Of a stretch of 64,000 nucleotides of DNA, positions 35,855 to 48,734 are shown piece by piece. Both the position numbers and the translations under genes were made by a program. The notes under the pieces were generated by a model. The model had not been told where the DNA came from, did no database searches, and saw only the letters and a list, made by a program, of their open reading frames with translations. Each line of letters opens with the position of its first letter. The first letter of the stretch is position 1. Source of the DNA: Ophioderma brevispina (lineage: Eukaryota > Echinodermata > Ophiuroidea > Amphilepidida > Ophiodermatidae); assembly GCA_023653785.1 (NCBI GenBank), contig JAMKCH010051437.1, positions 124,001-188,000 of the forward strand, written 5' to 3'.

Positions 35855-38800
35855 TTATAAAGCAAGAACATTTGAATTAAGGCAATGATAAAAGACAAAA
35901 TGAATATGTAAAATAATTGAATAGTTCTTTTGAGCCTTTAGGGCAATTTCCCCTTTAAACTGTTCTAGGTATCTCATTTAATGTATATTTGCATTAATCT
36001 TTAATAACAAATTGGTTTCAGGTTCAACTGGCATTTTAAGCAAGCAGAAAATTATTTAAACCCATTAATACTGATAGGGCAGTGATGATGAGATGGGGGG
36101 GGAGTGGCTAATTGCCCATAAACGTATTTTTTGCATGGTTATGGAACAATTAGCCCGCCATTTGCTGCACATTATCAAAACTGATTACAGGTCCCATAAA
36201 ACCATATCATTGTAAAAGCATAGACAACATGCCAAGCAATCATTAAAATGTCAGATTTTCTCATTTCACAGAACTTCTGTGCTGAGTTTTTGCTGGCATA
36301 TAAATTCTGTTTTAAAGTTAGAATGTGTTACATTATCAGTCAGTATTGCTTGTAAGGAAATATTGATGCCTTACTGGTAAAACTGTGCTAAATCCAAGTT
36401 GACATGCCCTGCATATTTTGTGTGTCTATGTACTAAGTTTAAGGTGTTACCCGAAGACTGACTTCTATTTATTTGATTCATCTTCAATCAGTGCTATGCA
36501 AATAAGTTAGAGGAAGCATTTTAATAGCTAGCAGTGAGTCACTGGATGCAAGAGAGTTAGCAACAAAGTCTCCTAAAGTGTTCTCTGGCACCTGAGGTAG
36601 TGCCATCAATGGCCTCAGCCAAGGAGGCTATGTGTTGTCCAAGAGATGGGATGGGTTGTCTCATTTTCCCATGCAAATTGGATGTCGTTTGAAACATGAT
36701 GTGACAGTGTGCGTGTGAGCTGCGCACAGGACAACGACCCTACCTAGAGCAAACACTAATTGTAATATCATACCACCTTGGCTTGTTTCGTGTTGCCAAT
36801 ATTTGCAGGATTTTTGGGGCGATAGACAGCCCAAGTACCTGCATGTATCAGAGATCGCCCAACTCAAGAACTAATCTTTGCCTGTTGTAATTCACTTGAT
36901 CATAATATATCCAACACTTAAGAACCAGGATTTAGTAACGATATAGTGGCAGCCATGCCTCTGACATAACCTTGTCTTTGGATAAGGTTATTGACCAAGG
37001 TTTCATCGGGTGATTGTTTCAGAGACGGGCTCACATTATGCCATCAGAAATATATGCGATTACTCCCATTCTGATTGTACTGAGGATAATGTGATAGCTG
37101 CTGAGTCTATAGCATTTCATGTCGATACACATTCTGTTATCGGTGTTATTGGGGTATACAATTTCATTAGAGTAACATTGCTAAGCACCGAGATGAGTTA
37201 AAAACAGCCATCCTGTTTTGAAATGTAATCACATATGGTGGCTTAAATCTGTGGAGAACCTCTAAATCTATCTTACGGCAAGGTGGTCAATAAGTACCCA
37301 GTTTCCTGAATTTAATTCTCAACAAAAGTATGCTATCCTTTATGTCCCTACTTGATAGGATTGTGGACATGGTTAAAAGCTGAATGTTGTAGTCTTGAGT
37401 GATTCTCTCTTATCTGTCTTGTATGCATTTAACAGATTACAGCCCACAGACTGTGATACAAGAGTTTCATGTGAATTGGATTTACCGTGTTGATGTCATG
37501 AACGATTATGCCGCATTATAATGGCTCATAGGGTAGTAATTTCCACAAGTTACCAAAGGCAAATACAATTTTTATGGTTTCATTATTATAAAAAACAAAA
37601 CACATCAAATAAGCACATGCAAATATGTTATAAAAATTGAAGGTGAGTTACAGAAAAATGTTTGTTGGTTATAATTCATTGTAACTATTATCTTTGTTTC
37701 ATTTACATCAATTACTTTTGAGAACAAGAGTTCCTATCAGACCCAACAATAACATGGGAATTTCTGTGATTTCTTTAAGGGACGCAAGGAACTTTGAAAA
37801 GAGTCCACCCTCAGGATTTTTAAAAATTGATATTTTGCATGGTTGTAAAGCTTGTGATTGTATTAGCCCTTATCCGATTAACATAGGATTATCAGCAATT
37901 ATGCTTCCCCAGAAAAATAGCTATCAAATAAGATTTATTCAATTCATTTGAAACTTGTTTCCTATAAAGAATAAACTACAGTGCATATCTTTCCCAAATT
38001 TCAAAAGGCTAGGTTATTTCATATGTTTATCTTTATTTTAAAAAATATCCTTAATATTTTAAGTTATAATTATTTCTAGCCAAGAGGGAAGGCCCTATGA
38101 CCCAATCTTAATGATTAAGATTAGCATTCTAGTATTTCTAGAAAAAATCCTGTAATTATTGACAAGTACTAACATTAACTAAAGAGTACCTAATTGTCTT
38201 GGTTAGCACACAAAGAAACAAATATCCTTCAAATAAAATATATTTGAAAATGAAAGTAATAAAATGAAAAAAATGAAAACCTATCTTGTAGGTAATCTAC
38301 AACTTCACAAACAAATTAAAGGTTTTTCAGCAATTTTCCCTATTTTGTCCATTTGGTAGAGTGCCAAAATCAGTCCCTGTACAAAGTCTATCAGAAATTG
38401 AAATCAAATTTGAAATCTCTCAAAAACACATTTTTTGGAAAATTTAAAATTGACAGGTATGTTTCTGTCACCATTACACACGCATTCAATTTAAATCTGT
38501 CCAACCTGAGGTCCAAATCGCCTTCTTTTATGTGGAAACGGAATGATTTTGTAATAAACCTACTCCAGAGTAATTTTTTCGATACACTTTAGATCACAGT
38601 GTTAAAATGCCAGAAAACACACATCAGTATTGATTTCCTTTGCTTGCCTTCCATTTGACCTGTCGATGACCTTTGTCATAATATCAGTGGGTATGAGTTC
38701 ATGCTATTCAGGTAGCAAGTGAATTATCACATTATCACATTAAAATTGTGGCAAGACTTAAAATTATTGAATTATCTACTTCTTAGATTCTAGTCTATCA

Positions 38801-39280
38801 TTTGAGAGAAAAATTGAAGGAATTCTTTATTTGTTGAGAAGGAGCCTGTGTCACTTTAATGATGTTTTGTTGTTGTTGATTGTGACCTTCAAGTAAACCC
38901 TTACTGACACAACTTTTTGTAATGGATACAAATGAAATAAGCATAATTAGATTGGCATATGGGTCTCCATTAATGGAGGGCAGGCCAAGAAATATTTAAT
39001 TTAAAAATCCATAGTTATCGCCCTCAATTTAAACTACAGTGCATAGAGTATACAAAACCCTTATCTTATTGTTAAATCTTACTTCTGCACACATGGCGAC
39101 TAATATAATAGTTAATTTCCAACAGGCCTACTACTATATTAATATAGTACAGAAAGAAGATAAATGAAAATAAGTATCTCGCTATGTAAGCATGGTGCCG
39201 ATCATGATCAATCACAGTAATATTTTCTGCCCCCTTTATCACATGCTAAGTATGCTGAATTCAAAAGATTGTGCACACTT
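35855..39280. other. No gene seen
   Basis: Non-coding AT-rich sequence. I searched it by eye for the next ADAR exon (expected WNVVGIQG, then GSLYHG) and found none. Confidence 0.5.
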
Positions 39281-39284
39281 TACA

Positions 39285-40215
39285 TGCACAGGAGGAGGCT
39301 GATGATAAGCAATGGGAGGAGGCTGATAAGTAATGGGAGGAGGCTGATAAGTATGGGAGGAGGCGTGATACGGAGAAAGGAGAAAGGTTATTCGTAATTG
39401 GAAGGGCTGATTAGTACCGGATGCTGCTGAATAATTAATGGGAGGAGCGATTAGTAATCAAGAGGGCTGACAATGAGAAGGCGATAAATAATGGTAGGAG
39501 AGTCTGATAAGTAATCGGGAGGAGGCTGAGATGAGGCTGATAAGTAATGGGAGGAGGCTGATTAGTACCAAGAGGGGCTGACAATGAGAGTCTGATAAGT
39601 AATGGGAGGAGCTGTAAGTAATGGGAGGATGCTGAGATAGGCGATAAGTAATGGGAGGAGCTTATTAGTAACAAGAGGGGCTGACAATGAGAGAGTCTGA
39701 TAAGTAATGGGAGGAGTCTTGGTATTAATGGGAGGAGGCTGAGAATTAGCTGATAAGTATGGGAGGAGGCGATAAGTAACTGAGATGAAGGCTCATTAGT
39801 AAAGGGAAGGGGCTGATAAGTAACAGGAATGGCGATCAGTAACAGGAATGGCTGATCAGTAATATGGGGGAGGCTGTATATTATGGGAGGAGGCTGAATA
39901 AGTAATGGAGAGGCTGATTGGTATCAAGAGGGGCTGACAATGAGAGAGGCTGATAAGAATGGGAGGATGTCTGTTAAGTAATGGGAGGAGGCTGATTAGT
40001 ACCAAGAGGGGCTGACAATGAGAGAGTCTGATAATTAATGGGAGGAGGGTGATGATAAGTAATGGAAGGCTGATGAGGCTGTTAAAAAGTAAGGGAGGAT
40101 GCTGATTATAAGTAATGAGATGAGGGCTCATTAGTAAAGGGAAGGGGCTGATAAGTAACAGGAATGCTGATCAGTAATGGGAGGAGCTGATAAGGAATGG
40201 GAGGAGGCTGATGAT
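39285..40215. repeat. Degenerate G-rich minisatellite
   Basis: Dozens of copies of a unit close to gataagtaatgggaggaggct (about 20-25 bp) run head to tail, with a longer-period pattern in which 'accaagaggggctgacaatg' recurs every few units. Units differ by frequent 1-3 bp indels. The + strand is purine-rich throughout. Confidence 0.9.
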
Positions 40216-40840
40216 GTAGAGCGGCTGTTAAGATATGGAGAGGACTGTGGGACATGTGGTGGATGGTGATAATTAGAGGGAAGGCAATGAGTAATGGGGT
40301 TTGGCTCTAGGAAGAGGGTTATATGAGTTGAATTGCCACAATTGTGAGGGTGTGATGTGGGGGTACTGGTATTGTAAGATAGAGGCTGAAGAGAGTTGTG
40401 GGGGTTAATAGGGACATGTGATTAAAGTTTACTTGATGAGAAACATGGACAAGGGTTCTAAGATATACGGGGAGAGTGCTAGGGGTATGTGGTGAGTAAG
40501 AAAACTAACAGGATTAAGTGATTAGAGGAAGCATAATGTACAGGGTACGCTTTTAAAGCGGCCACTGGCCACATTTCCACAAATATATGAAAATGTCTTC
40601 ATTTGTCTCAAAGATAGTCTAGGGCCATGGAAGAACAGGATTATTTTACAATAAAAATAACATACCCCCAAAAACAGATAGGGACATTGATATGAGATAA
40701 AGACATTCCAGGTATTGTAGGAAAAATTTAAGTTTCCATAACTTTAATCAAACAATGTGTCTAGTGACATGGATATTTTGCTCATAATCACGATATTAAA
40801 ATCACAAGGTGTTATAGACCGGTCAAACAGTCGTGCATTG
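40216..40840. other. No gene seen; G/A-rich decaying flank of the minisatellite
   Basis: The first 300 bp keep a purine-rich composition (gtgggggtactgg, 'ggggagagtgctagg') that fades with distance. Confidence 0.5.
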
Positions 40841-41220
40841 GGTGGAAACATGCATACGGCGTGCTGTTCTTGTGTTAAACGCCATTGGTTTTCGTCGTCT
40901 GCTGGAATAAGTGTCGCCGCGCGACGTTAAATTATAAAATTGTTCTGTTTACCCAGAGAAGGCGGATTTGGTCTTAATCATTCGGGTGAGGGCTTTGTAT
41001 ATAAAAGCTGTACAACACTGATCTATACACACTGGATAGGCTGTCGCCGCTGAACGTGATGGGTAAACCGGAAATTGCACGGCGGCCTTTTGCTCTACCC
41101 AAGTACCCGATCGTGCACGTACCAAGGCCCGCTGGAACACTACGGAAAAAGGGACAGGAATTAGGCGATTAATTGCGACGTATGTCAAGGTTGTCAATTA
41201 TTGGTTTGTTTTCGAGTTGG
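40840..41220 (+). promoter_or_regulatory. CpG-rich patch with TATA box
   Basis: CpG density is well above the surroundings (gtgtcgccgcgcgacg, gtcgccgctgaacg, cccgatcgtgcacg). A strong TATA-like box TATATAAAAG is at 40998-41007. A 37-codon open frame (MGKPEIARRPFALPKYPIVH onward) starts at 41059, about 50 bp past the TATA box, and ends with TAA at 41170-41172. I recognise no product. It could be a promoter with first exon, or the promoter part of an unrecognised element. Confidence 0.35.
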
Positions 41221-44200
41221 GCGGTATGTCGAACAAAATAGATTCCCAAATGTTTTAAAAAGTCTTTAATGCCATATTGAGGTTTTCTGACTCACAGACA
41301 AACAATTCATGCAGAACCATCGGTAATGATTCTTAAAGTAAGTGGCTGTGTGACTACGTAGTATTTACAGATTATATTAGATATTATTAATCCCTTCAAG
41401 ATTGTTCCGCTTTACCATCTGCCCTTCTGAGCCACGCAATTGACTTGTACGCTCCCAAAGTGACGATGGGGGGGGGGTACCACTTAGGGGTTGGGCGGAG
41501 AAGTAGCACACGCTAGTATGGCACGGGAAGTACATAGACACTTGATTTTGAACCAATGGATCGTATCATCTACTCTTTTCATGATAGCAAAATGAGTACC
41601 ATCATGCCCAGCAGTAAAGTGACTCATATCACCAAAAAGCATGAAAAAAGGGTAGTGAGTATCTATTCATGCGGTTTGCTGGGAAACTGACTATTTTTTT
41701 TACCCAGAGCGTTTAGTGATGTTTTTGAGTAAAATTGAACAATATCAATTTCCACCCATATCATGTAGTTTTCCCCTCGTTCCTAACTTATGACATAATA
41801 TTGGAAGTTGCGACTTATTTGATAGCAATGGAAAGCAGAAACGCCCAAAGCTATCTTGTGGTACCAAATTTAAGGAATCGATGTGTAAAAAGGAAAATAA
41901 TAGGGGTGGTACCCACCTCCCCCCCGCCCCAGAGAAATTGTTGTTAAAAATAAATGGATCAGGTAGACGAGAGTTAAGCATCCTTTCTTTCTGGAAATGA
42001 CCTCGTATCTCTTTTAAAGGATTAAGAAACAGTTGGGGGAAGCACGTTCTAAAAAAAAATATTTACTTAAGATATTTTGGGAATAAAATCCTGGGGGGGG
42101 GTCTGAATTTTGGTCTCGGGCGGGACCAAGCTCGTTCACAAAAAAGCGACAATAGCTGCAAATGTGGGACAACAACTAGGGGTATTTAAAAGATTCACAA
42201 TAATGAAGTTCTAGGGGGGTATCAACTTAAGTTATGATTGTGACTGGGTCAATGATAAAAAGAGGGCAATGTAACCTCCAAACATATCAGCAAAATAACC
42301 CCGAGTTTGTGTCATTTTGGCCAATATCCTAGCAAGAGTGTAATTTTTTGCGTTATTAGACAAAATCCGACCAGCCAAATAATGATCGTCAGAATTGATC
42401 CGCCTTTACTGGGGGCATCCCACCCAAAAACCTACCCCCAAATCTTTGTAATTTTATGTCTGTTACCCGGCTTGATTAAGTTAATTCAAAAGCACACTTA
42501 ATATGCACATTTGGTGATTCAAGCACAGGATGCACCCCCGCTATGGCTGCCAGTGAGGTGTTGGGAATGGGTAAAAACCGGATTCGTGTATATTGGCTAT
42601 TTTAAGGTATTTTAGTCACGTATTGAGAACGTCCAGCAAGGGTATAATTTTACCGCAAATTGGTCCCCTTATTAAAAAACCTAAAATTAGTATAATTTTG
42701 ACCAAAAACTGGGCCCCGTTAGACTCCCGTAGGGGTTTATTTCATGAAAATGGTCTTGTTGGCCTTTAGGGGTCAATTTCAGAAATCTGGACTGAAATGG
42801 GCACCCCCCCAACAACCACCCCCCCATCCCCCCCCCCCCCCGCCCTCGGATAAAATCTCGCTTTGGAAGAAAAGATAAAGAAAAGATAATGCAAGCAGTC
42901 TATGGTTCAGTATAGTGCACAAATCATTGTTGGAAATTAAAATTGGAAGGAACTGAAAAGTTGGTCCTTGACCTTGCGGATTTATAAGCTAGTCAATGTG
43001 CACTGTTTTGTGATAAATGTAATAAAAATCCCAAGCTATCCCTTAGGCCTAATTTGAATCCATTTCTACATGTATCCAGCGAAAAGACTCATGAATAAAT
43101 ACTAATTTATAGTGAACTTGAAGTATTGGCTCCATACTAATATCCCATGGAGTCATAGCATTTTAGAGCACAGCACTATAGTCTAGTACAGTGGCCAATG
43201 CAAGTGCATATACAGTATTGTACAGTTGTTGTATAGGCTACGACGTGTACCACACCAGTATCACCACTGAAATCGGTCGCAAATACTAGGAATACATTGT
43301 TCCTGCGGGGTTTACTTCTACTCACAGTTAATTTCAGGCCAAACGGGCCACATACCATGCCAAATTGCACAGCTGGATATTTTTTAAGATAGTGACCAGA
43401 AAGTACTTTATAAAGCCATACGTGTATACTCATTCCCATACAAACCCGTGCAACCGAGTGAAGTTTTGGGTATAGAGCAAAAGGGACGCTGTGGAACTTC
43501 CGTTTTCTGTCACCGGCTCGCTATTTCAATAGGTGGAGGACAGCCTATCCAGTGTGTCGAGATCAGTTTTACAACAAGCAAAAATATCAATTTTGAACAA
43601 AACTTGAGGCGCACTATTTTTCAAAGTGCCAGTGTATCTTTAAAGTAAGTAAAGAACTTATTCTTTTAGCCATCTCAACTACAAAGTGCAGACCCTTAAT
43701 GAAATTGGTGTGATTAGTACCAATTGAAGGCATCAGCTTATTTTGAGAATTAATAGGTCGAGTGCAAGTGTACTGGTATCAATGAAATTTACATGACCTC
43801 AACAGTGCAATGACATTAAGTAAATAATTACCCAAGAAGATCTTAAAGGCAGATTGAGTTGGCCCACAGAAAAAATGAAATTAGTCAGTAATGCAATGTG
43901 TCTTATGGACAAGGATGTTTCGTCCCGTGGAAATGGACAGGAGAATGCCAGATGACAATCTATACGAGAGTGCATTCACAACAACACATGGCCAGTAAAC
44001 TAAATCAACTAGTTAGCAGTCTTGCATGGTTTATTTTATTACCTCAGCTCAAACTAACTAAATAATTAAAACAGAATAATTTGTCAGATGTAATGTAATG
44101 TATTTTTACTTCACTTACTTTACCTCTCCCTTAAAAAAATTCCCTAAAACAAAAACATCTCAGTCATTTAATTTCAGAAGAATTAAACTCTATGGTCCTT

Positions 44201-44500
44201 GTTTACACTCACAAATCTAATCAATCTTGAAAATGTAAAGAATAATTAAAAAAATTAAGAATGAAAAAGTCAACTCGCCGCCTACTATCCTACTTAATAA
44301 AATAAGGAGAGTCCATATGGCCCTACAACATAACTGTAGAGCCTCAAGATGGTACTCTATTTGTCTCTATATAAATCGGTATGTGACCAAAATAGTTAGT
44401 AATTGATTTTCGTACCGTCTTTGATTGTTTGTTGACTTGTGGATATCAATAGGTAACAGACATAATAGGTGTTCAGGAAGGTGTTCAGCATTGAAGAGAG
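41221..44500. other. No gene seen; rich in G and C homopolymers
   Basis: Several runs of 7-14 G or C occur at about 41468, 41920, 42093, 42805 and 42828-42842. A phrase like ccagcaagggtataatttt (42633-42651) has a relative at 42328-42346 (cctagcaagagtgtaatttt), which suggests an old tandem repeat. Confidence 0.5.
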
Positions 44501-44504
44501 ATTA

Positions 44505-44676
44505 TGCAAAAGGGCTACGTCCATTTTTACCGATAAATTGAGTTATTAGTATTACGTTATAATGCAACAAAAATACACATTTTGGTTGCTGTTTGACTTT
44601 ATACCACCCCCCCCCCCCCCCTTCATGAGATATCGTAATTTTTCCCTTTCGGAAATCTGCGGAAATTTCCGCAATT

Positions 44677-44707
<31 letters not shown>

Positions 44708-45257
44708 AACAGAAAATATTTTGTTTTCTTTTTTGATGTTTTATTTCGCCTTTAAGTTCTTTAACTTTGTAAAACCAGGAACTAAATGTTTAAGTCACTA
44801 TTGTGGGAAAAAAAATTAATTTGAATAACAAAAAAACAAAAGTGCTCTTTCGGAAAAACTTTCGGAAAATGGGCCTTTTTGACAATTTAATTAAATGTTC
44901 CATTATTTTAAAAATAAATGAGATAGTTAATCTTTTGTTTGATTTTAAAAAACCTAAAAAGTCAAGATGGAATAAAGTATTACAAAAGATTGAATCAAAT
45001 TTTAATCAACTAAAGGTGGTTTTTAGAAAAGGGGTCAAATAGTTGCAAAAGGGCTTACATCAATTTTTTAATTAAAAGGTATGAACAATTAAGAAAAATA
45101 AAGATGGACATTTGACGATTTACCTTTTTTATATTGTCTTAGACTGCGTTCTAAAAAAAATAAATTAATATTCAATCATTATACAAGCGTAATGACACTA
45201 TATAAGTTTTTTCTCTTTTCTCGAAGTGCCAAAAAAGTGGGTGTAAGCCCTTTTGCA
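44505..45257. mobile_element. TIR element, family F, about 750 bp, AT-rich
   Basis: TGCAAAAGGGCT at 44505-44516 is matched in inverse by agcccttttgca at 45246-45257. A third, direct copy of the end (tgcaaaagggcttacatc) lies inside at 45044-45061, so the element may be a composite or a solo end inserted in another. The interior has poly-C (44607-44620) and a 26 bp poly-A (44684-44709). Open frames inside are lysine/asparagine-rich and match nothing I know. Confidence 0.65.
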
Positions 45258-46384
45258 TATCAGCTCTTCATTTGTTCATTGAAAAATCATCAGTTACAAA
45301 AATGGAATTCCTAAAAGTTCACACAAATAATACTAAGGGTAATCTGGGAGTCATGAGGTCATTGTTAAGAGTCATGGAATAGAAAGGTATCAGTGTACAG
45401 AAGGCCAGTGTTATAACTGCCATCTTGATGACTCAAACTTAAGCAGGGAAGCTTAACTTGTGGTTACAGTGTGCAGTATGAGCTATTGTTCCATTGATGC
45501 TCGGGTTTTATACAAAAATCCTTTTTGCTGTATACGTGCGTGACTCCCATTTGTATAGTTCATATTATTAGGGTTGTCGTTTAATCGCGTAAACATTTTA
45601 AAAAGGAATATTTCACGGACAGTTTTAAGTGAAGAAGCTGACATCGTTCACACCAAAACGAGCCTATTTATAGATTTGTTAAAAGATTATTGATGATATT
45701 GTGGATCATTCTTGGATGGGTCTTGTGCAAGTAAAGGTTAATCAGCATGCAGCAGATTTACAAGTACCATAGAGGCACATAAAGATGAAAATCACTTGGT
45801 CTGAGAACGATTTGTTCAGGTTGTCACTCCCAGGAGAAAAACCTTTTGTTAGCACTAGCAGTATAAGATTAGTTTTGAGTGCTAGTCATTTAGTGTACTT
45901 TACAGTAGCACCCAAAATCACAGTTGACATCATCTCGTCTTAAAATATACACTAGGCATGTCTGTTACAAGTGAAATTATTTCAATAGCATATCCAAAAC
46001 CCAATAATAAATGTAATTTTGATTTTGCTTAAGTGTCTTATGTAGGGGAGGGGTGGTCTGATCAGTTGAGGTCTATTCACCCTAACCATATCAGGTGTCA
46101 CTAAAACATCACTAGGCAAGTAGTTATCTGGTAAGTTTATTTATTGAAGACTCCCAAACTCTTTGAAGCTTACCATATCCATTTAAACTACATGAGATGC
46201 TGAGATCTTTAGTAACTACATTACCAAGGGTTTTCAGCTGTTCTTGGTAGGGTAAGTATTAAAGGGTTAAGGTAAAGGGGATGGATCTGGGTGCACAGGA
46301 ACAGTGTCCAAATCTCTTTGTATTGTGGGGTCTGGCCCAATTGCTTCCAATGTTGCTGGGGGGGGGTTGCTATACCTCCTCTAT
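45258..46384. other. No gene seen
   Basis: Non-coding; a 'ggtaatctgggagtcatg' string at 45340 relates to the repeat at 6950-7015. Confidence 0.5.
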
Positions 46385-46545
46385 AGCAAGTAAGTTACCT
46401 TATCATTGAATAATGCTAGTACCCTCCATTTTACACTTGGATAGAGAGGAGTAATTGAGGTAAAGCGCTTACTCAAGGGTGCAGTACATTGGCCACAGCG
46501 GGGCTCGAACTCGCAACCTTCAACATGTGGGTCTGGCACTTTGAC
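46385..46545 (-). repeat. tRNA-derived SINE fragment
   Basis: On the minus strand a B-box-like ggttgcgagttcgagccccg is followed by ctgtggcc, then 'cacccttgagtaagcgcttt' and 'acctcaattactcctc'. This order (B box, then 'cccttgagcaaggcactttacctcaat'-like text) is common in tRNA-derived SINEs of deuterostomes. The A box is not clear. Confidence 0.6.
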
Positions 46546-48310
46546 TTAATGTTTAGAATATGAGGCAAAATAATGAGGCTCATGTCACAACAAACAGGGT
46601 ACAGCCAGGGCTCAGACAGTACCATTTCGCCAGTTTGAATTTCCATGTTTCCTGTTCACTAGACGGGCACTATCAGAGCCACATGTTGCAGCACTTGTAT
46701 CAATTGGAAAATGAGGTTATCACTATGTAGCAAGAAGTACATGCTGAAAAACTATAACAGAATGCACTTCTTAGCACAGTGCATCACATGGTGTATGCAT
46801 AATTCGTAATTCATCTGTCATGAATTTCAAATCGGAAGTTTTAATAGCTTACTCTTTTAGCAAGGAACCAGAAAAGTGAGCCATGCCTCATAAGACACAA
46901 AGTGACCATCTGAATTTTAAAAAATGGTTGTCTCTATTCTGGAACACATTACAAATTGCTTGTGAATGCTCCCTTCCATATGTTGGTATAGCTCTGTGTG
47001 TGATGTACAATGTGTATGCATGTGAAGCTAATACTCTCTCACAGGATGTTCACAGTGATGACTCTTCAAATACTAATAATATTATAATATCAGTTACTAG
47101 ATAAGTACTAGCTTCCACCCTAAGGAGGAATTCTCAGCTTCTCTCATTTTCCAAAACTGCCCTTTATTCTGGGGGAAAGTATGCATTAATTACTACTAGA
47201 ATCAACTTGATCTATTTTATGTGCCAATATTATGGCAACCAATGTGATTGCCTACTCTCTTGTTGAAGGTTTGCGCATGTGTATCTTAACAATCTTGGGT
47301 ATGTCTGACATATGTGATGATATCAATTGATGTGATACCACAACATTCTTGGGGCATATGTAAATCATTTTGTCTTTTCCTAGAGAGACTAGTACAGAGT
47401 AATATTGAAAAAGAGATGCATACATGTACCTGGTGTCCGTAAAGGGAAGTGTGTTTTGTCACAATCATTACGGTTTCCTTTTTGTGTGAGAAGCACTGGT
47501 CCAGCGGCGGAAGTCTGACGGGGTGGGACGGCTTTTGGATTGGAACCGATTGCATGGTACACTTTTGAAAGAAAAAAATTGATCCGTGTAACATGAGATG
47601 CCAGAATAAGAACATAAATAATAAGGGTTTTAGAGTGACAGGATGAGATTTTTTTGAGAAAACAAATTTTTTGAGAAAACAAATTTCTCATAAATTGCAC
47701 TTGATCGGTTGTAGACCACCTACTAGAATGTTTCGAAGGTGTATTGGACAAACAAGTACAAAAAGAAAACCACAAACTTGGTTTTGAACTTGCCTGCTAT
47801 CGTTATCGTCCCTATAGGAAACCATGCTTTGATTTTCTGTCGTACACGACAGAAAATACTAAATCATCATCTTATTACATAAGGCAGTGTATTCACTTCA
47901 GGTGTGATCTAATACATTGGTAAGCATTCCAAATATGCAAAAAAAACCTGGTTAAAAAAAAATGACGGCGCTGCTTTATGGAAATGTCCTCATGTCTCTT
48001 TAATTATGGTTTTCAATTTGCGACCAGCATTTTACCACATCCATTGCTACCGGCACTATATTATGCTAGTAGGTTTAGTGAAAAATTTTGAAGCATCTTA
48101 TATCTGAGCTTATGATTACAAGCATTGGAGAGTATTTAGCACCTCGGAGAAGCGGCATGCAAGTGTGCGTTCACCTGTAACCCGATTACCCATTTGTTTT
48201 CTTTTCCATTGCAGGAGCAAAGAAATGGGTTAAGTGACCGCTTACATATCAAATTTTGCTTGCCTAATGGCAGAAGTTCCCGTGGCCAAATTCTGGCTGT
48301 CTAATGACAA
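46546..48310. other. No gene seen
   Basis: The overlapping minus-strand frames near 47290-47775 show no known domain. They cover 'ccagtgcttctcacacaaaa', which looks faintly like a hAT-type end. A 26 bp palindrome lies at 47832-47857, and 47648-47690 repeats 'tttttttgagaaaacaaa' twice. Confidence 0.45.
47832..47857. repeat. Perfect palindrome with 2 nt loop
   Basis: attttctgtcgt, loop ac, acgacagaaaat. Confidence 0.75.
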
Positions 48311-48385
48311 GCTCTCCTGGCCGAGTGGTTAGGCTATTGGTCTTGCACACCAGAGTTACCGGTTTTGATTCAAGCAAGATCGCTT
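48311..48385 (+). repeat. tRNA-like (Ser/Leu-type) pseudogene or SINE head
   Basis: An A box tggccgagtggttagg (48318-48333) and a weak B box ggttttgattcaa (48361-48373) sit at tRNA-like spacing. The acceptor ends gctctcc and aagatcg do not pair and the B box deviates from GGTTCGANTCC, so it is not a working tRNA. Confidence 0.6.
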
Positions 48386-48469
48386 TTCTTACAACAACAA
48401 ACCTAGGGTAGTATTTAATTATTTATTTCTGTTGCATTTGCAACAGGAATAAATCCGGCCTCGTTCTTC

Positions 48470-48525
48470 CACTTAAAATAATGGCATCACCGTAAAGAGA
48501 GTACCGGTTTCCAAAATGATACCTT
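48470..48525. repeat. Diverged relative of 24541-24680 repeat
   Basis: atggcatcaccgtaaagagag and taccggttt match 'atggcatcgcc...taaagagagtaccggtt' at 24631-24675 in the same orientation. Confidence 0.55.
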
Positions 48526-48634
48526 TATTCTCTAAATTGTGTATGGTTACTGGAAATTATTTGTAAAGAAACCTACAGGCTGTTGTAATACACACAATTA
48601 ATGCTGACATTATTATGGTATCATAATATTAAAT

Positions 48635-48734
48635 TTAAAGGTGGGTGACCCAATCGACAACCTTGTTCCTCCCTTTACATCAAAATTGAAATTTTGCTAT
48701 CAGAAGAAAGTTCCATATTTTTGTGTTGCCTGCC
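48635..48734. mobile_element. Truncated old family A MITE
   Basis: It begins TTAAAGGTGGGTGACCCAAT and carries 'tttgctatcagaagaaag' and 'ccatatttttgtg', parallel to 'tttgatatcagatgaaag' and 'ccatatttttctc' of the neighbouring younger copy. The far half is not recognisable after 49074. Confidence 0.6.

Noticed and set aside
39435..40131. Leu/Ser/Pro-rich minus-strand frames as membrane proteins
   Set aside because: They are translations of the purine-rich minisatellite.
39285..40215. CRISPR array
   Set aside because: Units are contiguous and degenerate with no unique spacers, and the genome is eukaryotic.
44803..45042. Lysine-rich 79-residue frame as a transposase piece
   Set aside because: Composition follows the AT-rich DNA and no catalytic motif or helix-turn-helix is visible.
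47286..47775. Two overlapping minus-strand frames of 109 and 128 residues as genes
   Set aside because: They overlap in different frames, contain low-complexity hydrophobic runs and show no recognisable domain or splice structure.
48311..48385. Functional tRNA gene
   Set aside because: The acceptor ends do not pair and the B box is defective.
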